Source of the DNA: Sediminicola sp. YIK13
Lineage (GTDB): Bacteria; Bacteroidota; Bacteroidia; Flavobacteriales; Flavobacteriaceae
Direction: 5' to 3'
Length of the DNA stretch: 64,000 nucleotides
Assembly: GCF_001430825.1 (NCBI RefSeq)
Contig: NZ_CP010535.1
Span: 2,274,501-2,338,500, forward strand
Numbering within the stretch: position 1 is the stretch's first letter; every line of letters begins with the position of its first letter. Position numbers and translations under genes: made by a program. Below the pieces are notes generated by a model that was not told where the DNA came from, made no database searches, and saw nothing but the letters and a program-made list of their open reading frames with translations. Of this stretch, positions 51,178 through 60,700 are shown piece by piece.

Positions 51178-53412
51178 CTAGACAATGAACTTTGAGGTCA
51201 AGGTATTCACGAAAAGAATATTACCCACCTTATCATAGCCTTCAAACATTTCAATTCCTTGGTCAGATTTTATCATACCCTCGTGAAAGCCTATGAGGGT
51301 TAAGTCCGCATCGATGGAAATATCATTTACCAATTGCTTTATATTTACACCTTCCTCCATAGCAATGACCCGAATGTTCTTTGCGGAAATGGGCAATCGA
51401 CCACTGGAGGTGAGCTGAATGAGATTTTCCTCTTCTTCCTTTAATTTCTCCTTCGGAAAAGTGGCAAATATTTTTATCTCCCCCTTTTTCCAATCTGGAT
51501 GGCCCAAAATAATATAGGACAGCAATATCATAAGATTTGCATTCTCGTAATCGGCTCTCCTGATCCAAACATGGATATCCTTTTTGTACCCAAATCCCTT
51601 ATCCGAACTCGCCAATATGCACAGATCATATTTGGCCGTTTTTAGGACACTGTAATTATCCACAATAATGGAAAGCCAATCAATTTCGCCTTTTTTATAC
51701 TCAAAGAGCATCATATTGTTGGGCTGCCCAGAAATTCCTGGTTGCTGTATGGCCTGTATAATTGCCCCGGTATTGGAAGGGGATATCAGGGTCTCCAAAT
51801 AAACGTTGGATTTACTGTTGGAAGCTATGGTGATCAGTTTTTTCAATTTTTCCTCAGCCTTCAATTTGGACTCTTTTGAAAAATAGGCCTTTTCAAAATG
51901 GATATAGGTACCAAAGCCATATCGATGGGATATCCATTTCATCATTTCCAGGGCGCTATATCTTTCAAAACTGTCCTTGGACAAACAAAGCACCGCGGGG
52001 CGCCAATCTTCTTCTTCCTTGACCTTTTCAGATTTTTGAAGGAATACCTGTATTGTTCTACTGAACTGATGGATGACTCCTTGAAAGATACTGGCCATTC
52101 CCTTTTCGGTATCACTCTTTAAGGAAATGTAAAAATAAAGAGCCACCATTAAAAGTATGGCTGCAAAGGCATACGGTGTATTGATCTTGAACATTAAATA
52201 AACACACATGATGGCCCCTAATAGGGATAGGTACCATTTTGATTTAAAGGATGGCCTATAGGACGGATCAGCCGCAAAATGCTGCATAAAGGAAATTAGG
52301 CAGAGCGACCCATAGGTCACCATAAAAAACATGGAAATAATTTCTGCCACGGCATTGACATCACCCATTAAAACAAATATCAAGGCAATCCCACTTGTAA
52401 GTATGGTGGCATTCCTAGGCTCGTTCGTTTTCTTGACCCCTTTAGACACCCAAAAATTAACATACCTGTTATGAAAAACCTTATCCCCCCCTATGGCCTG
52501 CAAGGTCCTAGGGGCCACCATAAAAGATCCCAGGGCAGAGGAAATGGTAGCTGCCGCAAGACCTATGGGAATTATAGGACCCCAAAGGGCTATTTTACCC
52601 ATGACCAATTGATCGTTGACAAGATCTGCCGGACTAGCCGAACTGGCCAATTTATAGGCGATGAACACATAGACCACCATCCCAATAATAGTTGCAGCAA
52701 GGGTTCCCAAGGGAATGGATTTTTTAGGATCCCTCAAATCCCCGGACAGACCAACCCCTGCGGTCATTCCCGTAAATGCGGGAAAAATAATGGCAAATAC
52801 ATAGAAGAAACTTTTATCGGAAGTGACCCCTTTAAAGATCAAAGAGCTATCAAAAACATCGGAATACGCGGTAGAACCCATAAAAAACAGGATCAGGGAA
52901 ATGGCGAGGATGGCTGCGACCACATAAAGCGCCTTCATCCCCAAAGTGGCACCCTTGGTTACCATGAGCCAAATCAGTACCAGCAATGCGGGAATACTAA
53001 ACAGTCTATTATCATATAGCTCATAACCAAACTCGCTTATCACCCATGGTTTAATGGCCTCAAAAGCCTCGGCAAAGGCAATGACATAAAATGCAACACT
53101 TATGGCCTGTGACAAATAGAGGGCAATTCCAATGGCCGCACCAATATTTACCCCAAAAGATCGTGAAATGATAAAATATTCACCTCCCCCTTCCACTTTT
53201 TGATTGGTTGCAATTTCTGCAAGGGCCATGGCCGTAGGGATCGTTACCATATGACCAATAAGGATGATCATTAAAGTGCCTGCGAAACCGACAGAGCCCA
53301 CGGCAAAGCCGAATCTCAAGAACATCACTGCCCCCAAAATAGTTGAGATTGCCGTTAAAAATACCGGGAGTGTCCCAAAATTGGCTTTAGCTGAGGCAAG
53401 TGTTTTACTCAT
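51178..53412 (-). CDS. cation-chloride cotransporter-like APC permease with C-terminal domain
   Basis: A 744-residue protein. The first about 440 residues are a 12-helix APC-fold permease (ISTILGAVMFLRFGFAVGSVG, EGGGEYFIISRSFG, VGLSGDLRDPKKSIPLGT) with the G-D-L-x-x-P-x-x-S-I-P motif of SLC12 Na-K-Cl cotransporters and bacterial relatives. The last about 290 residues form a cytoplasmic domain (ERYSALEMMKWISHRYGFG, LMILLSYIILGHPDWKKGEIKIF) like that of the eukaryotic family. It probably co-transports Cl- with K+/Na+ or amino acids. The following MFS gene is separate. Confidence 0.85.
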   Translation of the reverse strand: MSKTLASAKANFGTLPVFLTAISTILGAVMFLRFGFAVGSVGFAGTLMIILIGHMVTIPTAMALAEIATNQKVEGGGEYFIISRSFGVNIGAAIGIALYLSQAISVAFYVIAFAEAFEAIKPWVISEFGYELYDNRLFSIPALLVLIWLMVTKGATLGMKALYVVAAILAISLILFFMGSTAYSDVFDSSLIFKGVTSDKSFFYVFAIIFPAFTGMTAGVGLSGDLRDPKKSIPLGTLAATIIGMVVYVFIAYKLASSASPADLVNDQLVMGKIALWGPIIPIGLAAATISSALGSFMVAPRTLQAIGGDKVFHNRYVNFWVSKGVKKTNEPRNATILTSGIALIFVLMGDVNAVAEIISMFFMVTYGSLCLISFMQHFAADPSYRPSFKSKWYLSLLGAIMCVYLMFKINTPYAFAAILLMVALYFYISLKSDTEKGMASIFQGVIHQFSRTIQVFLQKSEKVKEEEDWRPAVLCLSKDSFERYSALEMMKWISHRYGFGTYIHFEKAYFSKESKLKAEEKLKKLITIASNSKSNVYLETLISPSNTGAIIQAIQQPGISGQPNNMMLFEYKKGEIDWLSIIVDNYSVLKTAKYDLCILASSDKGFGYKKDIHVWIRRADYENANLMILLSYIILGHPDWKKGEIKIFATFPKEKLKEEEENLIQLTSSGRLPISAKNIRVIAMEEGVNIKQLVNDISIDADLTLIGFHEGMIKSDQGIEMFEGYDKVGNILFVNTLTSKFIV

Positions 53413-53605
53413 GATCCCATTTATTAAGTCGCTTACATGAAATAAGTTACATAATAATCAGAACATTTAAGTGAAATGGAGTATTATTATCTCCTATCAC
53501 AGCTCTAAGAATTTTGTACGACCATTAAAACAGCGGAAATCATATTTTAGTCCTTCTCCTGTACAGCAACACAGCTTTAAAAATCTTTCAGTAGGCATCC
53601 ATTTT

Positions 53606-54328
53606 TTAGGGCAATTGCATGGGCACTTCCATAACCAAAACCTTGGTATCCGAATCCGCTTTGAGCTGAATCCCGTCCACATCCCAAATACCAAAACCAT
53701 CCCGTTTGTTCAAGGCCTGCCCATTAACGGTGACGTCTCCTTCCAGGATAAAAACATAGACCCCATTTCCCGTCTTGTGAATTTTGTATTCCTGGGACAC
53801 CCCGCCCTCCAGATTTCCCATGAAAAACCAAGCATCCTGATGGATCCAAACTCCGGCATCTTCAGGATTAGGAGATAACACTTGATACAATTGATTCTTT
53901 TTTTCAAGGTCACCAATGGAAATTTGATCATACCTAGGGGTGACATTTTGTTTGTTGGGCATCACCCAGATCTGCAAAAATTTCACGGCACGATCCCTGT
54001 TCTTGTTTTGCTCGGAATGGGAAATACCAGTACCGGCACTCAAGACCTGCACATCACCCTGGCTAATGACCGCCACATTCCCCATACTATCCTTATGCTG
54101 TAAATCCCCTTCCAACGGAATGGAGATGATTTCCATATTACTATGGGGATGGGTTCCAAAACCCATTCCGCCGTCCACTATATCGTCATTTAGAACGCGT
54201 AGAACACCGAAATTCATACGTTCCCTATCGAAATAATTGGCAAAACTGAAGGTATGGTGGCTATCCAACCACCCGTGATTGGCATGACCCCTTGTATTGG
54301 CTTTATGAAGAACAGTATTTTTTTCCAT
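53606..54328 (-). CDS. pirin family protein
   Basis: A 240-residue bicupin of the pirin family. From ATG 54328 it begins MEKNTVLHKANTRGHANHGW, and the N-terminal cupin has the metal ligands in GFGTHPHSNMEIIS and GTGISHSEQNKN (His, His, His, Glu). The second cupin is shorter. Some bacterial pirins degrade quercetin, others regulate metabolism; no clue here decides. It is convergent with nothing and ends before the 193-base gap 53413-53605 which shows no feature. Confidence 0.92.
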   Translation of the reverse strand: MEKNTVLHKANTRGHANHGWLDSHHTFSFANYFDRERMNFGVLRVLNDDIVDGGMGFGTHPHSNMEIISIPLEGDLQHKDSMGNVAVISQGDVQVLSAGTGISHSEQNKNRDRAVKFLQIWVMPNKQNVTPRYDQISIGDLEKKNQLYQVLSPNPEDAGVWIHQDAWFFMGNLEGGVSQEYKIHKTGNGVYVFILEGDVTVNGQALNKRDGFGIWDVDGIQLKADSDTKVLVMEVPMQLP

Positions 54329-54448
54329 GACTAATTTTAGGAACAAAAATAAGCTCCAGTCCTTATAATGACTATTAAAATTGTCTTAAGATATCATCGT
54401 TGATGCCGATAATAAGACTCCTTTTAGAAAGAATGAAAAGCCTTTAAA

Positions 54449-54479
54449 CAAAAAAGCCCCACATTTCTGTGAGGCTTTG
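54449..54479 (-). terminator. terminator after tRNA-Leu
   Basis: On the minus strand AAAGCCTCACA-GAAA-TGTGGGGCTTT followed by TTT, an 11-bp stem with one G-T wobble directly after the tRNA 3' end. Confidence 0.85.
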
Positions 54480-54560
54480 TACCTTGGGTGGGAATCGAAC
54501 CCACACGTCAAAGACACTGGATTTTGAATCCAGCGCGTCTACCAATTCCGCCACCAAGGC
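54480..54560 (-). tRNA. tRNA-Leu (CAA)
   Basis: Minus strand cloverleaf of 81 bases with a class II variable arm (TGTCTTTGACGT). The acceptor arms GCCTTGG and CCAAGGT pair with a G-T pair at position 1-72; the discriminator is A. The anticodon arm is CTGGA-TTCAAAA-TCCAG with anticodon CAA, reading TTG. The T arm has GGGTTCGATTCCC. No CCA is encoded. Its own promoter lies directly upstream. Confidence 0.96.
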
Positions 54561-54573
54561 TAATTTTGGACTG

Positions 54574-54606
54574 CAAAAATAGAAATTATTTTCATTTTCA
54601 CACAAA
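54574..54606 (-). promoter_or_regulatory. tRNA-Leu promoter
   Basis: On the minus strand TTTG (54603-54606), 21-base spacer, then TATTTTTG (54574-54581), just upstream of the tRNA. Confidence 0.7.
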
Positions 54607-54645
54607 AAAAATCAATATTTATATCTGCTCAACCCAATTAATTTC

Positions 54646-54653
54646 TAAATTTG
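54646..54653 (+). promoter_or_regulatory. -7 element of prs promoter
   Basis: TAAATTTG, exact TAnnTTTG match, 41 bases upstream of the prs ATG and downstream of the divergent tRNA-Leu promoter. Confidence 0.65.
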
Positions 54654-54694
54654 CACCTCGTTTGATAAAAACGTTGAAAATAAACACTTTAAGC

Positions 54695-55636
54695 ATGTCC
54701 TATCAAGTACCTGAACCTAAAATTTTTGCTTGTACCCAAAGTACAAACCTTGCGGAAAGGATTGCAAAATCATTTGGATCCGATTTGGGAAAAGTGATCT
54801 TTTCCAGATATAGTGATGGAGAGTTCCAACCATCGTTTGAAGAATCGGTACGAGGGGCTAGGGTATTTATTGTAGGCTCTACGAATCCAAGTTCTGAAAA
54901 CTTAATGGAAATGCTGTTGATGTTGGATGCGGCCAAGCGTGCCTCAGCAAGACATATTACTGCGGTAATGCCTTATTTTGGTTGGGCCAGACAAGACAGA
55001 AAAGACAAGCCAAGAGTGCCGATTGCAGCAAAATTAGTGGCTAAAATGCTGGAAGTTGCCGGTGCAACGAGGATCATAACCATGGACCTTCACGCCGATC
55101 AGATCCAAGGATTTTTTGAAAAGCCGGTAGATCATTTGTTCGCTTCCACCTTGTTTTTGCCCTATCTCAGAAACCTAAATTTGGACAATCTGACTATAGC
55201 TTCTCCAGATATGGGCGGATCAAAAAGAGCCTATGCCTATTCCAAAGCCTTGGAATGTGATGTGGTCATCTGTTACAAACAAAGGGAAAAGGCAAACGTA
55301 ATTTCCCATATGGAACTTATCGGGGAGGTAAAAGGAAAAAATGTTGTGCTAGTGGATGATATGGTAGATACTGCAGGTACCTTGACAAAAGCAGCAGATT
55401 TAATGATGGAACGTGGTGCCTTAAGCGTAAGGGCAATTACCACCCATGCACTTCTTTCGGGAGATGCTTATGAAAAAATAGAGAGCTCGCAACTATTAGA
55501 ACTTATAGTAACCGACTCTATTCCCCTAAAAAAGGAAAGCAACAAAGTAAATGTGCTTAGTTGTGCAGAATTGTTCTCGGATGTGATGCAGCGCGTGCAC
55601 CAGAACACTTCCATAAGTTCAAAATTTTTAATGTAA
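54695..55636 (+). CDS. prs: ribose-phosphate pyrophosphokinase
   Basis: Makes PRPP from ribose 5-phosphate and ATP for nucleotide, His and Trp synthesis. 313 residues, standard length. Visible motifs: FSRYSDGEFQPSFEESVRG, the ARQDRKDKPR flexible loop, MDLHADQIQGFF and the PRPP-binding VVLVDDMVDTAGTL. The frame is open further upstream across the tRNA-Leu, but the start at ATG 54695 (MSYQVPEPKIFACTQ) fits the family. rplY follows after 55 bases without a terminator, the usual prs-rplY-pth order. Confidence 0.97.
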   Translation: MSYQVPEPKIFACTQSTNLAERIAKSFGSDLGKVIFSRYSDGEFQPSFEESVRGARVFIVGSTNPSSENLMEMLLMLDAAKRASARHITAVMPYFGWARQDRKDKPRVPIAAKLVAKMLEVAGATRIITMDLHADQIQGFFEKPVDHLFASTLFLPYLRNLNLDNLTIASPDMGGSKRAYAYSKALECDVVICYKQREKANVISHMELIGEVKGKNVVLVDDMVDTAGTLTKAADLMMERGALSVRAITTHALLSGDAYEKIESSQLLELIVTDSIPLKKESNKVNVLSCAELFSDVMQRVHQNTSISSKFLM

Positions 55637-55691
55637 CCCTAGGAAACACCTGGGTTAAGAAAGCGTATTTAATTAATAATTAATATATATA

Positions 55692-56333
55692 ATGAAGTCA
55701 ATTACAATTAAAGGATCAGAAAGAGAAAGCGTGGGCAAGAAGGCTAGTAAGGCTCTACGTAATGCTGGAAAGGTTCCTTGCGTGTTATACGGAGGGGATA
55801 AACCATTACACTTTACAGCAGATGAGTTGTCATTCAAGGAAATAGTGTACACCCCTAATGCACACACAGCTGTGATTGATTTGGGTGGAAAAAAATTAAA
55901 CGCGGTATTGCAGGATATCCAATTTCACCCTGTAACCGATAAAATTTTACACGTAGATTTTTACCAGTTGTTCAGTGACAAACTAGTTACTATGAACATC
56001 CCTGTAAACTTGGTAGGAAATTCTCCAGGGGTAAGAAACGGTGGTAGATTGTTATGGAGAAAAAGGAAACTTGCCATTAAGGCACTTCCGGACAACCTTC
56101 CAGATTTCTTTAATGTGGATATCTCTACATTGAAAATTGGTGGTTACATTACTGTTGCTTCCCTTTTAAATGACGATTTTACCATTTTACACCCAGACTC
56201 AACTTTGGTTGTACAGGTTAAATCTGCACGTAACGCCGTTCTTATTGATGAGGATGAAGAAGAAGGAGCAGAAGGAGCAGAAGCTGCTGAAGGAGCAGAA
56301 GCTGCTGAAGCATCTACTGAGGCTAAAGAATAG
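55692..56333 (+). CDS. rplY: 50S ribosomal protein L25/general stress protein Ctc
   Basis: 5S-rRNA-binding protein in the long, Ctc-like form (213 residues). Residues 1-90 are the L25 domain ([24 protein letters not shown]); the C-terminal beta domain ([36 protein letters not shown]) follows to about 190. The final 27 residues are a low-complexity Glu/Gly/Ala tail encoded by an 18-base tandem repeat. A similar acidic tail is on the S16 protein here. A terminator follows at 56354, so pth may be read from its own promoter. Confidence 0.96.
   Translation: MKSITIKGSERESVGKKASKALRNAGKVPCVLYGGDKPLHFTADELSFKEIVYTPNAHTAVIDLGGKKLNAVLQDIQFHPVTDKILHVDFYQLFSDKLVTMNIPVNLVGNSPGVRNGGRLLWRKRKLAIKALPDNLPDFFNVDISTLKIGGYITVASLLNDDFTILHPDSTLVVQVKSARNAVLIDEDEEEGAEGAEAAEGAEAAEASTEAKE
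56262..56306 (+). repeat. 18-bp tandem repeat in the rplY tail
   Basis: GAAGGAGCAGAAGCTGCT occurs twice in a row (56271-56288, 56289-56306), preceded by a half copy at 56262-56270. It codes for EGAEAA units, so copy-number change would keep the frame. Confidence 0.85.
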
Positions 56334-56353
56334 TATCTCATACACAATACATG

Positions 56354-56388
56354 AAAGCATCCTAAGAAATTGGGATGCTTTTATATTT
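56354..56388 (+). terminator. terminator between rplY and pth
   Basis: AAAGCATCC (56354-56362) and GGATGCTTT (56373-56381) form a perfect 9-bp stem followed by a T-rich run (TTATATTTTT). Its position rules out a pth start at 56370. Confidence 0.8.
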
Positions 56389-56414
56389 TTACACCAAATT
56401 TACATGTCCTTGCT

Positions 56415-57044
56415 ATGTTTGGATTGTTTAAATCTTTTTTTACCAAAAATAAGACCCTATTAGAGGAAGTAGATACTATGAAAAAATTTTTAGTTGTCGG
56501 ATTGGGAAATATTGGGGATGAATACGCAAATACCAGACACAATATTGGCTTCAAAATTTTGGACGAAACCGCCAAAGCAGAAGGGCTTACGTTTGAGACC
56601 CAAAAGTTGGGTGACGTAACAACCCTAAAAGTAAAAGGTAGAAGCATTCTTCTTTTAAAACCATCTACCTATATGAATCGCAGTGGCAAAGCTATAAGAT
56701 ACTGGATGGAGAAGGAGAAAATTCCGTTGGAAAACCTTTTGGTCATCACTGATGACATCAACCTTCCTTTTGGAACCATCCGAGTAAAAACGAAGGGTAG
56801 CGATGGCGGCCATAATGGATTAAAGGATACACAGACCAGTTTGGAAACCACCAATTACAATCGCTTTAGGTTTGGAGTCGGGGCCAATTTCGGTCAAGGC
56901 AAACAAGTCGATTATGTTTTGGGAGAATGGAATGAAGACGAGCAAAAGGCGCTTCCGGAACGCTTCACCAAGGCCACAGAATTGATCAAATCATTTGTTC
57001 TATCGGGAATTAACCGAACCATGAACCAATTCAATAATTCTTAG
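56415..57044 (+). CDS. pth: peptidyl-tRNA hydrolase
   Basis: Releases tRNA from peptidyl-tRNA that has dropped off the ribosome. 209 residues from ATG 56415 (MFGLFKSFFTKNK), which adds a short hydrophobic-basic leader before the conserved domain at MKKFLVVGLGNIGDEY (ATG 56478 is the alternative start). The upstream ATG at 56370 lies in a terminator loop. Catalytic residues are in NTRHNIGF (His) and VITDDINLPFG (Asp), with STYMNRSGKAI. Third gene of the prs-rplY-pth group. Confidence 0.93.
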   Translation: MFGLFKSFFTKNKTLLEEVDTMKKFLVVGLGNIGDEYANTRHNIGFKILDETAKAEGLTFETQKLGDVTTLKVKGRSILLLKPSTYMNRSGKAIRYWMEKEKIPLENLLVITDDINLPFGTIRVKTKGSDGGHNGLKDTQTSLETTNYNRFRFGVGANFGQGKQVDYVLGEWNEDEQKALPERFTKATELIKSFVLSGINRTMNQFNNS

Positions 57045-57054
57045 GAAGGGTTTT

Positions 57055-57735
57055 TTAGAGGGATTTAAATTGGTATACCCCAGATTCCGAGGTGTTCCCT
57101 TCGCTATCCAACGTTTTAACACTCCAATAATATACCGTATCTGCCGCAACTGTAACGTTGACGTCCGTATCATTTGCAAATGGTGAAAACACTAGCGTTT
57201 CAGGCGGATTATTGATAGAAAAATAAACCTCATAGCTTATAATATCATTATCTACATCGGCACCGGACCAATTTAATACCACTTCGTTATTGGCACTCCT
57301 TAAAACTGAAGCCCCAGATTTGGGGGCGATTATTTCCGCGGGAAAAGGAGCGTAAGTGGTTTGAAATCCCGCATTATAAAAACGCCAAATCTCACTTGTT
57401 GCAGTTTCCGTTACATTGGTATTTTTAGAGGTTATAAACCAAGAATATGGAGCTCCTTTTTCCAATGGCAACTTCATAGAAGTAGCACTGGTATTCATAT
57501 TCTGACTGACATTTGTGACCAAATTTGTCACCCTTATCTGGTATGTTTCCGTAAAATCCGACGCTTGCCATTGAAATTCCACTTCGCTGGTAGCACTGGA
57601 AAGGCTTACTCCCGTGGTACATTCAGAATCCTTTAATGGGAATACCAACATACTACTTTCAGGGGCTCTCGGAGCATCCTTTCCCCCACAGCCAAACAGG
57701 AACAGTACCATCATCAATAGGATTAAATTTTTCAT
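57055..57735 (-). CDS. lipoprotein with two fibronectin III-like domains
   Basis: A 226-residue lipoprotein: signal MKNLILLMMVLFLFGC with lipobox LFGC and a following GGKD. Two Ig/FN3-like beta domains follow, about 35-125 (VEFQWQASDFTETYQIRVT...) and 130-226 (VVLNWSGADVDNDIISYEVYFS, DTVYYWSVKTLDSEGN). The start codon overlaps the stop of the T9SS metalloprotease gene in the form ATGA, so the two are translationally coupled. It may anchor or assist the protease at the cell surface. This is inference from the coupling. Confidence 0.87.
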   Translation of the reverse strand: MKNLILLMMVLFLFGCGGKDAPRAPESSMLVFPLKDSECTTGVSLSSATSEVEFQWQASDFTETYQIRVTNLVTNVSQNMNTSATSMKLPLEKGAPYSWFITSKNTNVTETATSEIWRFYNAGFQTTYAPFPAEIIAPKSGASVLRSANNEVVLNWSGADVDNDIISYEVYFSINNPPETLVFSPFANDTDVNVTVAADTVYYWSVKTLDSEGNTSESGVYQFKSL

Positions 57736-60700
57736 TTTTTAATTACTTTATAGGTTCCTTTGCTCTTCTCTGTGTCATAGGTTAAGATATAAATCCCAGA
57801 TGCCAGTCCACTGAGATCAATTTGCATTTCCCTTCCCGTTACCACCTGATCCATAGACCGCACCAAGGTTCCATCCAAGCTATATATCCTTATAGTGGCA
57901 CGCTCCATTACAGCACCAAAAAACAAGGTAGCCCGATCTACCACTGGGTTAGGATATAAAACAGCGTTAGCGGCCACAAATAACTCCTCCTCATACACTC
58001 CCTGACATGGAATATTGGTGTACACCTTAAGGATATTGGTTCCGTTTTTCAGATCTAGGGTTACTTCCGATTTTGAGGTCTGCTGCACCACACCGTTCAA
58101 TTCAATAGAATAAAGCGCCGACCCTTCCAAATCCAAGGTTACCCGTTTCCCATCAGCAGATATTTTGGAATAGACACTGAGGGGATCTGGTTCTGCCACC
58201 ACTACTTCAAAGCAATACTCTTCATAGGTTACAGTTTCCGAAGCACCTACAATGCAAACTTGGAATGTTCCTGAAGGCAATGTGGCTAAACCGTAAGTAG
58301 TTGTAAAATTATCTGCTTCATTTATTCCATTACCTACTATGGTTATAGCATAATCCAATGTTTGGTCAGCCGTTATATTTATGGCCCCGTCATTATTGTT
58401 TCTACATGACTCACTCTGTATTTCTACCAAGAAGTTATCTTTGGGCAATCTATAAATAGCACATCCATTGACATCAACTTCTAGCCCTTTTGGTGTACCA
58501 AGGCAAAGATCGTCTCCATCATCAAAGACTCCATCTTCATCGGCATCAGGCCTAAAGGTTCCTTCCACACAAATATCCAACGAAAATGCGTTCAAGGACC
58601 CTCCATCAGATGGGGCATTGTCCCTGATTTCCAAGGTCCATTCCCCGAACAACGATTCTCCATTAAAAGAAGAAAGCGACCCCAATGGCCTCACTACCCC
58701 ACTAATTGCCGGATTGTTCGAACAGGTGAAGGGCGATCCATCATCATCAAAAGTGGCGTTTATATTTCTTAGCGAACCACAAGAACTGGAAGTCAGAACT
58801 ACTTTGGTTCCTGCCGGTGATATTAAACTAATGACCAGATCCTCCAAATAGGTGTGGGTTATGTTCAAATTGACATTGACATCCGCTATTGGAAGGTCCT
58901 CAAAAAAAGTTATTTTGGATGTTACTACGGGGGTTCCAACAGAAGTGATTGATATTGGCAGGTCATTTGCCTCAAAACTCTGGCAATTGATCTGTTTGGT
59001 CGTAAAGCTGAATGCAGCCCCAAACGTACCTTCACCACAACTATTGCGCGGCTTTACCCTCCAATAATAAGTGGTATCCTGCTCCAGGGCAGCGGGTATG
59101 TAACTATTAAAAATAACAGTCCTAGAATCTACTATATCTACAAAGGATGCATCCCTTGCCACCTCTATGTCATAAGAATCATAGGCATCATCATTCTGCC
59201 AGGTCAATTGTGGTGCCAAACTCACACCAACAAGTCCATCTGCAGGAGCCGTTAAAGTTACATCAGGGAAAGTAGCATCGTACACCTTTAAAAGGAGCTG
59301 CACTTGTCTAGATGTACCACCCGAAGAGGTCGCAATGACTTCAATGGGATAACTACCTTCCGGGAGGTTTCCCGTATTGCTCAGGGTTAGTGTAACAGAT
59401 GTATTGTCGGCGGTCGCCGTAGTAGGTGAAAAATTTGTATTCAATACCACAGGTACACCCGATGTGCTAAATGTCACTTCCTCATTAAATCCTAAATAGG
59501 TCCTATAGGTAAATGGGATCACCCAGTCAAGGGGCTGACAGGTTGTGAATTCAAGTTGTCCAAATTCCAAAACAATAGGCGATTCCTGTATGGTAAAATT
59601 GGAGCTGTTGACTGCAAAAAATATGTTGTCATGGGCTTTTACCATTATTCTGGCGCTCGATGTGGCATTACCAGGCAAAAGAATAGGATGTAGGCCATCA
59701 TTGGGGACATCGCTTGCCAAGACAATGGGAAATGTGAGTCCGCCATCAGTGGACAATAAGATATCCACTGTATTGGCATTAACAGGTGCTGAATTGGTAT
59801 TGGCCACATCCCAAGTTATATCCTGTACAGACCCGGCGTCATAAACCTCATTTGAGGCCTGTGATGTCAAAATAAAAGGACCCGCACTATTGATCACCTC
59901 AACCTTTACCAGGTCGGCATTTACTTGTCCGCCACCCACGGCATTATCTCTGACGGTAAATGCGAAGTTCAATTCCCTCGCAACGTCAGAAACCGTTTCC
60001 CAAGCTGAATTAATTGTTGGGTTCACCTGTGTGAGGCTTCCCTGTATGACTCTTGACAGCTTTGGAAAATAACGTGTTGGGTCTGTTGAGGGCTTTAAAG
60101 ACCTAAAATTGGCCCCGCTCGGATTGGTCGGACCAAAGGTCACATTGGTCACCACGCCATCATCTATTTGCTCCCAAGTATAGGTAAGGACATCGGCCAC
60201 ATCCGCATCCGTTGCTGAACCAGTAAGCACAAAAGCCGTGGATTTAGGAATCACAAAATTCCCGACGGGCGCTATTGTCGGAGTCGCATTTGTCAGTGGA
60301 ATAATTTCGGCACAACTCGTGGTCTTCAAGTATTCTACGATCTGAAAAATACTGTAATAGTGGTAGTAGTCATCCCCATTGGAGGCAACATTGTTGGCTT
60401 CGGCAATTCCGGCATACCCCATTATTGTGGATCCACTCCCAGGTTCTGCCTGTACTCCCGTACCTTCGGACTCAAAAGACCAAGTGTGGTTCGCTCCAAA
60501 TTGATGTCCCAATTCATGGGCCACGAAATCAAGGTCGAATAAGTCTCCTTCCGGATTTACAGCTGAAGAATATCCACTTCCTTTTTTATTATTTTGGCAT
60601 ACGGCCCCAATAAAACCAGCATTACCACTATTTGAATCTTTGTGGAATAGATGTCCCACATCGTAATTGGCTTCACCTATATTAGTGGTCAGCGTATTCT

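Noticed and set aside
54488-54694. N-terminal extension of prs through the tRNA-Leu
   Set aside because: The frame stays open across the tRNA and promoter by chance; PRPP synthetases start near MSYQVPEPKIF.
56370-56414. Earlier pth start
   Set aside because: It falls inside the loop and stem of the terminator after rplY; the leader to 56415 would be untranslated.
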